Source of the DNA: Emcibacteraceae bacterium
Lineage (GTDB): Bacteria; Pseudomonadota; Alphaproteobacteria; Sphingomonadales; Emcibacteraceae
NCBI GenBank assembly: GCA_028281625.1
Contig: JANQJN010000079.1
Span: 1 to 60,510 of the forward strand
DNA length: 60,510 bases
Direction: 5' to 3'
The notes under the pieces: model-generated
Told to the model about the DNA's origin: nothing
Database searches by the model: none
Seen by the model: the letters and a program-made list of their open reading frames with translations, nothing else
Shown here: one piece after another, positions 29,211 through 36,823 of the stretch
Layout: each line of letters opens with the position of its first letter
How positions within the stretch are numbered: the stretch's first letter is position 1
Program-made: the position numbers and the translations under genes

Positions 29211-30082
29211 AGGAGAACCTGAATAAGAATAAGCCGGCGCCTAAACGCGGTGAGAAAGAAGCCATAAGCCTGATTAGGCGCAGGCGCATACGCACCGCAA
29301 TTAGTATCTTTACTGTTTCCACAATTTGTTTAGCAGTCATTACCACTTTATATCTATGGCGAAACGGAACTGTTGCAAACTGGATGGCGTCTTCCGAAAG
29401 TAAAGTTGAACAGATGCTTGTCGATGCTGGATTGGTTGTTGAAAGTGTGGATATGCTTGGCGCAAAAGTCGCGAGAGCCGATGATATTCTGAATGCGGCT
29501 GATATTCACATTGGTCAGGCACTATTGTCGCTCGATATTGAGCAGATCATTGCAGAAATCGAAGCGCTCGATTGGATCAAAAACGCGTCAATACGCCGTG
29601 ACTTTTCAGGTGATATTATCATCAATGTGGTGGAGCATAACCCTGCGGCAGTGTGGCAGGTGGATAACAAACTATGGATTGTCTCTGATGAAGGGGTACA
29701 AATTACTGATCAGCAGCTGGAGTATTTCGCGCATCTGCCTATGATAAGCGGCGTAGGTGCTGAGATGGAACTTGAAGCACTCATAAATGCTATTTCCAGT
29801 AATGAAGAATTATTTACGCGTGTCGAAACGGCGACATGGGTTGGTGGTCGCAGGTGGGATCTAATTTTAAAGAACGGCATCAAAATCATGATGCCTGAAA
29901 CAGATATGGAAGTGGCTTGGAAGAATCTGACAGACCTGGAGCAAAAAGAACAACTGCTTGCCAGAAATATTCTGACAGTGGATTTCAGAGTTAAAGATAA
30001 AACGGTGGTACGACTAACTCCGGAAGAAGCCAATCGCAGGAGGCTGCTTGCCAAAACAGGCGGCAAGGGAGAAGAAATTTAA
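29198..30082 (+). CDS. ftsQ: Cell division protein FtsQ
   Basis: Bitopic divisome scaffold. A basic cytoplasmic N-terminus (RRRRIR) precedes a transmembrane helix at about 31-52, a POTRA domain (about 80-155) and the FtsQ beta domain to about 265. The segment IKNASIRRDFSGDIIINVVEHNPAAVW is typical. 294 residues. Begins inside ddl and its stop directly abuts the ftsA ATG. Confidence 0.93.
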   Translation: MRAIKENLNKNKPAPKRGEKEAISLIRRRRIRTAISIFTVSTICLAVITTLYLWRNGTVANWMASSESKVEQMLVDAGLVVESVDMLGAKVARADDILNAADIHIGQALLSLDIEQIIAEIEALDWIKNASIRRDFSGDIIINVVEHNPAAVWQVDNKLWIVSDEGVQITDQQLEYFAHLPMISGVGAEMELEALINAISSNEELFTRVETATWVGGRRWDLILKNGIKIMMPETDMEVAWKNLTDLEQKEQLLARNILTVDFRVKDKTVVRLTPEEANRRRLLAKTGGKGEEI

Positions 30083-31318
30083 ATGCGTGAGCGTACGATT
30101 GCCATCCTGGACGTTGGCAGTAGTAAAATTTGTTGTTTTATTGCGGTAGTTGACGAGCAGTCAGCGAGACCGCGGGTAATTGGCATTGGCCATCGTGAAT
30201 CCCGGGGTCTTAATCTCGGCACTGTTGTCGATATGGAAGAAACAGAAAGTGCGATCCGCACTGCTGTTGATGCCGCTGAGAAAATGGCGGGCGGGGACCC
30301 GATCGAAAATGTAACTGTAAATATCTCGTCAGGAGAGCCAAAATCAACCCAACTTTGTGTTGAAGTAGCGGTGGCCGGTCATGAAATTAGCGATGGTGAT
30401 ATAGAACGTGTTCTGGACCTTGGAAAACATCACCTAAATGATCAGGAGCGGTTCGTCATTCACTCGCGTCCAACAAGCTTCAGCATTGATGGGGTTTCCG
30501 GGGTCAAAGATCCCAAGGGGATGTTCGGGGAAAAACTGGGTGTTGAAATGCATGTGACGTCTGCGTCTATTAGCCCTCTTCGTAACCTTCAAACCTGTAT
30601 CAATCGATGTCACTTGAACATGGTAGGAGTTGTTTTCTCGCCTTATGCATCGGGTTTATCCACTCTGGTTGCAGATGAGCTCGAGCTGGGAAGTATTTGT
30701 ATTGATATGGGCGGTGGTGTTACCAGTATTGCCGCGTTTATGGATAACGAATTTATCTATGGTGATATGGTTCCTTATGGCGGTCATCATGTCACAAAAG
30801 ACATCGCACAAGGACTTTCCACACCGGTTTCGGCGGCAGAGCGATTGAAAACGCTTTTCGGTAACTGTATGTCAGGGGTTTCCACCGTTCGAAACCAAAT
30901 CGATGTCACTCAGATCGGAGACAATGGACAGGAGAGCGTAACCACTATCCCGCGGCGGATGCTCACATCCATTATCGAACCCCGGGTAGAAGAAATATTT
31001 GAAATTGTTAGGGACAAGATTAAAGAAGCTGGGCTTGAACATTCAGCGGGCCGGCGACTTATCATCACCGGTGGTGCAAGCCAACTTGGCGGCGTGGAAG
31101 AACTCGCCAAGAAAGTTTTTAAAACCCATGTAAGGCTTGGTCGCCCGCTAAATGTGGATGGTCTCGCAGATACCACGGCTGGCGCTGGTTTTGCGACTGG
31201 TGCAGGGCTTCTTTTATACGAAACATTGAAGCCCGAAGAGCTTCATTTTGTAGAGCAAAGCAGACCAACTGTTGGAATTTTTGAAAGTATAAGCAATTGG
31301 TTTAAGGAAAATTTTTAG
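30083..31318 (+). CDS. ftsA: Cell division protein FtsA
   Basis: Actin-like ATPase that ties FtsZ filaments to the membrane. Nucleotide-binding segments AILDVGSSKI, CIDMGGGVTSIAAF and IITGGASQLGGV are visible, and the protein ends in an amphipathic helix (ESISNWFKENF) used as membrane anchor. 411 residues. The 193-base gap to ftsZ is the longest within the cluster and carries its own control sites. Confidence 0.96.
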   Translation: MRERTIAILDVGSSKICCFIAVVDEQSARPRVIGIGHRESRGLNLGTVVDMEETESAIRTAVDAAEKMAGGDPIENVTVNISSGEPKSTQLCVEVAVAGHEISDGDIERVLDLGKHHLNDQERFVIHSRPTSFSIDGVSGVKDPKGMFGEKLGVEMHVTSASISPLRNLQTCINRCHLNMVGVVFSPYASGLSTLVADELELGSICIDMGGGVTSIAAFMDNEFIYGDMVPYGGHHVTKDIAQGLSTPVSAAERLKTLFGNCMSGVSTVRNQIDVTQIGDNGQESVTTIPRRMLTSIIEPRVEEIFEIVRDKIKEAGLEHSAGRRLIITGGASQLGGVEELAKKVFKTHVRLGRPLNVDGLADTTAGAGFATGAGLLLYETLKPEELHFVEQSRPTVGIFESISNWFKENF

Positions 31319-31399
31319 TAACGTATAATCGTAAAAGTTGAAACACATACGTAAAACAATCGTAATTTCAACCAAAGCGATTCAAATTTGAAAAAAAAC

Positions 31400-31479
31400 G
31401 ACTCGGACTCATTTTTTTAAAGACAGTGCGAATCACTTGCATTAAAGTATGTTAACTGTTTGTTAATGAAGAATGAATC
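31400..31479. promoter_or_regulatory. Cluster of four GANTC (CcrM-type methylation) sites before ftsZ
   Basis: GANTC occurs at 31400-31404, 31406-31410, 31430-31434 and 31475-31479: four in 80 bases, where about 0.3 is expected for random sequence. In Caulobacter-type alphaproteobacteria CcrM methylates GANTC in a cell-cycle dependent way and affects ftsZ transcription. The sites flank the CtrA-type box. Confidence 0.55.
31452..31466 (+). promoter_or_regulatory. CtrA-type box upstream of ftsZ
   Basis: TTAA (31452-31455), seven bases, TTAA (31463-31466): an exact TTAA-N7-TTAA match, 45 bases before the ftsZ ATG. CtrA controls ftsZ in Caulobacter, so the position is biologically sensible. Confidence 0.6.
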
Positions 31480-31511
31480 CTGATTTAGCAATAGATTGTT
31501 GGGAGGTAAAG

Positions 31512-33101
31512 ATGACAATTGAATTTACATCGCCGGAACTCACTGAACTAACGCCTAAGATTACGGTGTTCGGTGTCGGTGGTGCTGGTGGTAATGCGGT
31601 AAATAACATGGTGACGTCTGCGCTGAAGGGCGTGGACTTCGTATGTGCCAATACGGATGCACAGGCCTTAAGCCATTCGCAGGCGGAGCAGAAAATTCAG
31701 CTGGGTGCAGAGCTCACTCAGGGGCTTGGTGCTGGTGCCAGACCAGAAGTTGGTAAAGCTGCTGCTGAAGAAACTATGGACCTGATTGTTGAGCATCTTG
31801 AAGGATGTCACATGGTCTTTATCACCGCTGGTATGGGTGGTGGTACAGGTACCGGTGCGGCGCCAATGATTGCCAAGATGGCCCGTGAAAAGGGGATCCT
31901 GACTGTTGGTGTGGTCACTAAACCGTTCCAGTTTGAAGGCGGTAAGCGCATGAAGCTTGCGGAAGAAGGTATTTCCGAGCTTTCAAAATACGTGGACACA
32001 CTGATTATCATCCCAAATCAAAACCTGTTTAGAATTGCCAATGAGCGCACTACTTTTGCGGATGCCTTTGCCATGGCTGACGAAGTGCTGCACTCAGGTG
32101 TTCGCGGTGTCACCGATCTCATGATGCTACCGGGTCTTGTAAACCTGGATTTTGCCGATGTGCGCACGGTAATGAGCGAAATGGGTAAAGCTATGATGGG
32201 GACCGGTGAAGCCGAAGGTGAGAACCGCGCGCTTGAGGCAGCGGAAGCTGCCATTTCGAATCCGCTGCTTGATGAGGTTTCGATGAAGGGTGCGCAGGGG
32301 GTGTTGATCAACATAACAGGTGGTATGGATTTAACACTCTTTGAAGTTGATGAAGCTGCTAATCGCATTCGTAGTGAAGTAGATCCTGACGCAAATATCC
32401 TTGTAGGTTCGGCATTGGATTCAAGTCTTGATGGCAAGATGCGTGTCTCTGTTGTTGCAACAGGAATTGAGGTGGATGCTATGGCACCGAAGGAAATTCC
32501 GCAAAAACAATATAGCACTGAAGCTGAGCCATCAGTCACGGAAGCTGAGCCAGAAGATGAGGTAGCAGAAGCAGATGTTACTGAAGTTGAAGTTTCGCAT
32601 GAAGAGGAACCACTTGATCTAACTGAAGAAGTGATGGAAGAGGAAGCGGAAGTCGAAGAAATTTCGGAAACGACCAATGACTTGGAAGAGGAAAACATCG
32701 CGGAAGACCGCGATGCTCCTTTTATCGCCCCGGAGCCAGTACTTCCCGAGCAATCCATAGACGACGTAGTCGCCGAAAGTGAGGATGTTTCGGACCCATA
32801 TGCTGAAGCGGCACTGGCCAATAGTGAGCCACGTGAAAAGCCACGTCAAAAACTGGGTCTATTTCAAAACCTACTTGGTCAGAAAAAGGAGCCAGCACAT
32901 CAAAAAGAGCCAGTGTTAAAACAAGGCGATATGCTGAATGCTGAATCAACAGTTGAACGTGAGGAGCCTCCGCTCAAAGCCAAGAAGGAAGAGACTTCAC
33001 CTGAACCAACTGTGGTTGTTGAGCAGGAAAGTGCATCTGAGACATCCGAAGATGAGGATCATCTTGAAATTCCAGCCTTCCTGAGACGCCAGGCTAATTA
33101 A
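31512..33101 (+). CDS. ftsZ: Cell division GTPase FtsZ
   Basis: Tubulin homologue that forms the Z ring. GTP-binding [14 protein letters not shown] (20-33), GGGTGTG (109-115) and the T7-loop region [19 protein letters not shown] are intact. The core ends near residue 320, followed by an unusually long and strongly acidic linker of about 190 residues. The C-terminal peptide EIPAFLRRQ then binds FtsA and other partners. The ATG at 31512 has a GGGAGG site five bases before it; a frame extending to 31473 is rejected. 529 residues. A terminator follows, closing the dcw cluster; lpxC, the usual next gene, is not here. Confidence 0.98.
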   Translation: MTIEFTSPELTELTPKITVFGVGGAGGNAVNNMVTSALKGVDFVCANTDAQALSHSQAEQKIQLGAELTQGLGAGARPEVGKAAAEETMDLIVEHLEGCHMVFITAGMGGGTGTGAAPMIAKMAREKGILTVGVVTKPFQFEGGKRMKLAEEGISELSKYVDTLIIIPNQNLFRIANERTTFADAFAMADEVLHSGVRGVTDLMMLPGLVNLDFADVRTVMSEMGKAMMGTGEAEGENRALEAAEAAISNPLLDEVSMKGAQGVLINITGGMDLTLFEVDEAANRIRSEVDPDANILVGSALDSSLDGKMRVSVVATGIEVDAMAPKEIPQKQYSTEAEPSVTEAEPEDEVAEADVTEVEVSHEEEPLDLTEEVMEEEAEVEEISETTNDLEEENIAEDRDAPFIAPEPVLPEQSIDDVVAESEDVSDPYAEAALANSEPREKPRQKLGLFQNLLGQKKEPAHQKEPVLKQGDMLNAESTVEREEPPLKAKKEETSPEPTVVVEQESASETSEDEDHLEIPAFLRRQAN

Positions 33102-33120
33102 AATTATGAAATAGCAAAAG

Positions 33121-33151
33121 AAAAGGCGGCTAATTTAGCCGCCTTTTTTTT
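33121..33151. terminator. Bidirectional terminator between ftsZ and hppD
   Basis: An 11-bp perfect stem, AAAAGGCGGCT with AGCCGCCTTTT, loop of five bases, flanked by A- and T-runs so that it works for both converging genes. Confidence 0.92.
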
Positions 33152-33158
33152 GTTCGTT

Positions 33159-34211
33159 TTATATTATGCCGCGCCTTATTTGATCCAGTTCAATGGACTC
33201 AAACAATGCCTGGAAGTTTCCTTCGCCAAAGCCGTTGTTGCCTTTACGCTGAATTATTTCAAAGAAGATCGGGCCGATTACAGTATCTGTAAAGATCTGA
33301 AGCAAAATACCATCTTCTTTGCCGCCGTCTATAAGAATGCGGCGCTTGCGAAGTTCTTCCACATCCTCTTCATGTTCATCAATGCGGTCATCCACAAGAT
33401 CATAATAAGTGTCAATAGTGTCTTGAAGCGGCACGTCGCGCGCTTTAAGGACATCCACAGTCTTGTAGATATCTTCTGTATATAGTGCGATATGTTGAAT
33501 GCCTTCGCCGCGATATTCGTTCAGATATTCAACGATTTGGGATTGATTGTCTTTTGACTCGTTAAGTGGAATGTGGATCTTGCCGCAGGGACTGGTCATA
33601 GCCTTGCTGGTCAGACCCGTTTTTTGACCATCAATATCGAAAAATTTAAGCTCCTTGAAATTGAAAATTCTTTCGTAGAAATCTGCCCAGAATGTCATAC
33701 GACCTGTGTAGACGTTGTGGGTCAGGTGATCGATAAACTCGAACCCTGTATCCGCGATCTCAGTCACATTTTCATCTTCGCAGGGGATAAAATCCACATC
33801 ATAAATGGAGTTCTCACCGTAGCGGTCAACAAGATACAGGCGGCTTCCGCCGATCCCTTCAATTGCTGGGATATAAAGTTCCATTGGTGCAATTTCTTGT
33901 GCTACAGGGTTAGCGCCTTGCGCAATAGCATGATCGTACGCTTCTTTTGAGTTTCGAACACGAAAAGCCATAGCACAGATACTTGGGCCGTGGGCGAAGG
34001 CGTAGCGTTGAGCGAAACTATCTGGTTCCGCATTAATAAGGAAGTTTACACCGCCTGCTTTATGAAGCGTTACATTCTTGGAACGGTGACGGGCAATCAT
34101 TTTAAAACCCATTTGTCTAAAAAGTTTGCGAAGTTGCTCTGGTTCGGGTGATGCGTATTCGACGAATTCAAAACCATCGACACCCATTGGGTTTTCAAAT
34201 AAATCAGCCAT
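33159..34211 (-). CDS. hppD: 4-hydroxyphenylpyruvate dioxygenase
   Basis: Fe(II) dioxygenase converting 4-hydroxyphenylpyruvate to homogentisate in tyrosine breakdown. Two vicinal-oxygen-chelate domains; the iron ligands are H162 (DHLTHNV), H240 (GIQHIAL) and E318 (IFFEIIQRKG), all present. The C-terminal GFGEGNFQALFESIELDQ is the family signature. 350 residues. Divergent from an Lrp-type regulator gene, which probably controls it. No other homogentisate genes are in the window. It occupies the position next to ftsZ where lpxC is usual. Confidence 0.97.
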   Translation of the reverse strand: MADLFENPMGVDGFEFVEYASPEPEQLRKLFRQMGFKMIARHRSKNVTLHKAGGVNFLINAEPDSFAQRYAFAHGPSICAMAFRVRNSKEAYDHAIAQGANPVAQEIAPMELYIPAIEGIGGSRLYLVDRYGENSIYDVDFIPCEDENVTEIADTGFEFIDHLTHNVYTGRMTFWADFYERIFNFKELKFFDIDGQKTGLTSKAMTSPCGKIHIPLNESKDNQSQIVEYLNEYRGEGIQHIALYTEDIYKTVDVLKARDVPLQDTIDTYYDLVDDRIDEHEEDVEELRKRRILIDGGKEDGILLQIFTDTVIGPIFFEIIQRKGNNGFGEGNFQALFESIELDQIRRGII

Positions 34212-34301
34212 TTTGTCCTCTCATGCTGGAAGTTTCGTATTATGATGATTATATAGACCAAAATAGATGAAATTTTGTTTTTAAATTTGCTTAATATTGA
34301 A

Positions 34302-34336
34302 TATAATGGGAATAATATTTCATATTATGGGAAAAA
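34302..34336 (+). promoter_or_regulatory. Tandem 15-bp direct repeats before the Lrp-type regulator
   Basis: ATATAATGGGAATAA (34302-34316) and ATATTATGGGAAAAA (34322-34336) match at 13 of 15 positions and are 20 bases apart, two helical turns. They lie in the 129-base divergent region, the second overlapping the ribosome-binding site. A candidate operator for autoregulation and for hppD control. Confidence 0.4.
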
Positions 34337-34340
34337 ATGG

Positions 34341-34823
34341 ATGGCGATTTCTCTAGACCTGGCGGATAAGAAGATACTTAATCTGATTCAAAAGGATGCA
34401 ACACTGACCAATCAGGATATTGCTGAATTAACCGGAGTATCGGCCACATCCGTGTGGCGGCGCATCAAAAATATGGAAGATGTCGGTGTAATCAAAGGCA
34501 CCGTGGCGCTTCTTGATCAGAAAAAAACCAATCTCAATGTTTGTGCGATGATCCATGTACGCCTAAACCGTCATGGCGATGACACGCGCGTTGAATTTGA
34601 AGATTACATTTCCTCCCGTCCGGAAGTGACAGAATGCTACGCCATTCTAGGGCAGCATGATTACTCACTGACTGTCGTGGTACCTGACGTGGAACAGTTT
34701 GAAAAATTTCTTGCAGGAACATTGCTTAATCACCCGATGATATCGGAATCTACAACCTTCTTCGCCATGAGGCAGGTTAAATATACGACAGCAATTCCAA
34801 TTGATTTACACAGGTCGGTTTAA
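34341..34823 (+). CDS. Lrp/AsnC-family transcriptional regulator
   Basis: 160 residues. The N-terminal winged helix-turn-helix (about 5-60) includes LIQKDATLTNQDIAELTGVSATSVWRRIKNMEDVGVI split over two helices; the C-terminal RAM domain (about 68-150) binds small effectors, often amino acids, and oligomerises. The frame opens at 34275, but the ATG at 34341 starts the normal family N-terminus and has a GGGA site. Divergent from hppD, so likely a tyrosine-pathway sensor. Its stop interlocks with that of the zinc-binding protein gene (TTAA). Confidence 0.93.
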   Translation: MAISLDLADKKILNLIQKDATLTNQDIAELTGVSATSVWRRIKNMEDVGVIKGTVALLDQKKTNLNVCAMIHVRLNRHGDDTRVEFEDYISSRPEVTECYAILGQHDYSLTVVVPDVEQFEKFLAGTLLNHPMISESTTFFAMRQVKYTTAIPIDLHRSV

Positions 34824-35803
34824 TTAGAACCAAACATGGTCGCTTCTTCGCGATCCTGACAATCAATAATCGTTTGTGTGATTTCGTAAATAAGTTGCAG
34901 GTAGTTATCTGGACCAGGCTCCAAATATTGCCCGAGGTGATCCACTATTGCATATCCCGCTTTGGTTTCGCCCATCACGGCCATGGCGATGCGGGGATGT
35001 GTTCCCGGTATTCCAAGCACGCAAGTTACATTTCTTTCTTCGGAGATCTCTTTAAGAGCGGCTAAATGCTTGACGCTTGGTGGTTCGTCTGATCTTAGTT
35101 GGATCGCACCAAAACTTCTTAACGAGTACGCCTTTTCATAATATTGAAAGGCATCGTGGTACACAATCATTGCACTGTCTCGTAAAGGGCGAAGCAGTTC
35201 TCTGACCAGTTCTTCCTGTTCATATAGCTTTGTGATCAGGCCATTGGCATTTTTTATGTATGTAACAGAATTCGCCGGATCTAGCTCTGACAAGGTCTCT
35301 TTAATAATATTTACGATACGGCGCGTATTTGCAGGATCGAGCCAGATATGCAGATCCATTTCACCATGTTCATGATGGTGATCGCCGTGGTCGTGACCTT
35401 CATGATCATGGTCATGGCTTTCTTCTGAAAACCAAACTTTGCTATCTCTAAAAGGGTGCAGAATTATACCTTCTTGATCGGCAAAAGCTATTGTATTTAT
35501 AGTTTCGCTGTCCGCTTCGGAAGTAGATCGCAAGAAGGTTTCAAAGCGTGGAGATATATAAAAAAGGACATCTGCATTTGCCACTTTACGAAAATCTGAA
35601 GGCTTCATTCGATAAATATGAGGTGTTAAGCCACCTTGTACCAGCAATTCAGGCTCACCTAAATCGCCCATTACCTGGGCTACCAGTGAATGAATTGGCT
35701 TGATGCTTGTTATAACTTTTAGCTCTTTTGCATTGGTAGTTGAACCAAAAATCACGGCCGCACTTAACACTGCAACAACAAATTTGACCATTCTTGTAAT
35801 CAT
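34820..35803 (-). CDS. znuA: Zinc ABC-transporter substrate-binding protein, ZnuA-like, without adjacent transporter genes
   Basis: A periplasmic cluster A-I metal-binding protein of 327 residues. Signal peptide to about residue 25; first metal ligand H62 (GLTPHIYRMKPSD); a His-rich loop at 129-147 with nine histidines; H152 (DLHIWLDP) and the late HDAFQYYEKAY segment. The loop and ligands favour zinc over manganese. Genes for the permease (znuB) and ATPase (znuC) are not nearby, so it is an orphan here. A strong palindrome at 35835-35858 precedes the start. Convergent with the Lrp-type gene, with interlocked stop codons. Confidence 0.92.
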   Translation of the reverse strand: MITRMVKFVVAVLSAAVIFGSTTNAKELKVITSIKPIHSLVAQVMGDLGEPELLVQGGLTPHIYRMKPSDFRKVANADVLFYISPRFETFLRSTSEADSETINTIAFADQEGIILHPFRDSKVWFSEESHDHDHEGHDHGDHHHEHGEMDLHIWLDPANTRRIVNIIKETLSELDPANSVTYIKNANGLITKLYEQEELVRELLRPLRDSAMIVYHDAFQYYEKAYSLRSFGAIQLRSDEPPSVKHLAALKEISEERNVTCVLGIPGTHPRIAMAVMGETKAGYAIVDHLGQYLEPGPDNYLQLIYEITQTIIDCQDREEATMFGSN

Positions 35804-35834
35804 ATTTCCAACTTACTCTAATTTATCGATTTGT

Positions 35835-35858
35835 TACCTTATAACAAGTTGTAAGGTA
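35835..35858. promoter_or_regulatory. 24-bp palindrome before znuA (candidate metal-regulator operator)
   Basis: Left half TACCTTATAACA and right half AGTTGTAAGGTA pair at 10 of 12 positions. It lies 32 bases upstream of the znuA ATG on the minus strand. Position and symmetry suit a Fur-family repressor such as Zur, though the sequence is not a clean match to known Zur boxes. Confidence 0.5.
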
Positions 35859-36024
35859 TGGCAATGCCCGAAATTAAACATATTAACTTGATCTACGAAA
35901 ACATCTTTTTGACATAAATTGTGTTTTTAATGTGTCTTTTTAAATTTGCTGTGGTGATTTTTAAGAGAAGCGTGCTATATAGTGGTCCTATTTTAAGAAT
36001 CCGATGATGGAAAATTGTACGATT

Positions 36025-36807
36025 ATGAATATCGCATTTAATTTTAATAAGCCCATAAAAGCGGGCATTAAAGCATCTGTTTTGTGTGTTTTATTAGCAG
36101 TTTTAACTGCTTGCGGTTCAGATAGACTTGCTTACCGCGATCTTCCGGTTGATCAGCTTTATGTCGAAGCGCAAAAATTTATTGATCGCGGGCAATATAG
36201 CATTGGTGGTGTGGCATTTGATGAAGTAGAGCGCCAACACCCCTATTCAATCTGGGCGCGGCGCGCACAGCTCATGTCGGCCTATTCCTATTATATGGCT
36301 AATGATTATGAACTTGCAATTCTAGCGGCGGGCAGATTTTTGGCTCTTCATCCTGGAAATGAAAACGCAGCTTATGCACGGTACCTGATCGCCCTTTGTT
36401 ATTATGAACAAATTGCAGATGTAAGAAGAGACCAAAATAATACAGAGCAAGCGCTTTCTGCCTTTCAACAAATTGTGCGCATGTATCCAGATTCAGATTA
36501 TGCCGCAGATGCGCGGGTGAAGATCGAACTTACGCTAGATCATCTGGCGGGCAAGGAAATGGAAATTGGCAGATTTTATCAGACCACTGGTGAATTTTTT
36601 GCAGCGATCGGTAGATTTAATAATGTGGTGCAACGTTATGAGACTACAAGCCACACGCCTGAAGCGCTCCACCGAATTACAGAAGCGTATCTGGCGCTTG
36701 GGATTATAATAGAAGCGCGTAAATCAGCGGCGGTACTTGCCTTGAATTTTCCGAACAGTGACTGGAATAGATACAGTCAAGAACTGATGCGGGAACATGG
36801 CAGTTAA
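36025..36807 (+). CDS. bamD: Outer membrane assembly lipoprotein BamD
   Basis: Essential lipoprotein of the BAM complex that inserts outer-membrane proteins. The lipobox is LTAC, Cys30. It is followed by tetratricopeptide-like repeats; YVEAQKFIDRGQYSIGGVAFDEVERQHPYS is split over the first, and the conserved YARYLIALCYYEQI segment is present. The frame begins at 36004; ATG 36025 is preferred for signal length but 36004 is possible. 260 residues. Followed closely by recN, a normal alphaproteobacterial order. Confidence 0.95.
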   Translation: MNIAFNFNKPIKAGIKASVLCVLLAVLTACGSDRLAYRDLPVDQLYVEAQKFIDRGQYSIGGVAFDEVERQHPYSIWARRAQLMSAYSYYMANDYELAILAAGRFLALHPGNENAAYARYLIALCYYEQIADVRRDQNNTEQALSAFQQIVRMYPDSDYAADARVKIELTLDHLAGKEMEIGRFYQTTGEFFAAIGRFNNVVQRYETTSHTPEALHRITEAYLALGIIIEARKSAAVLALNFPNSDWNRYSQELMREHGS

Positions 36808-36823
36808 GGGGTAGCCGCTTTTC

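Noticed and set aside
32018-32821. Long open frame antisense to ftsZ (267 codons, Ser-rich)
   Set aside because: It mirrors the Glu/Ala-rich FtsZ linker and core; the Ser/Thr-rich composition is the reverse-complement shadow of GAA/GCx codons. No ribosome-binding site or family.
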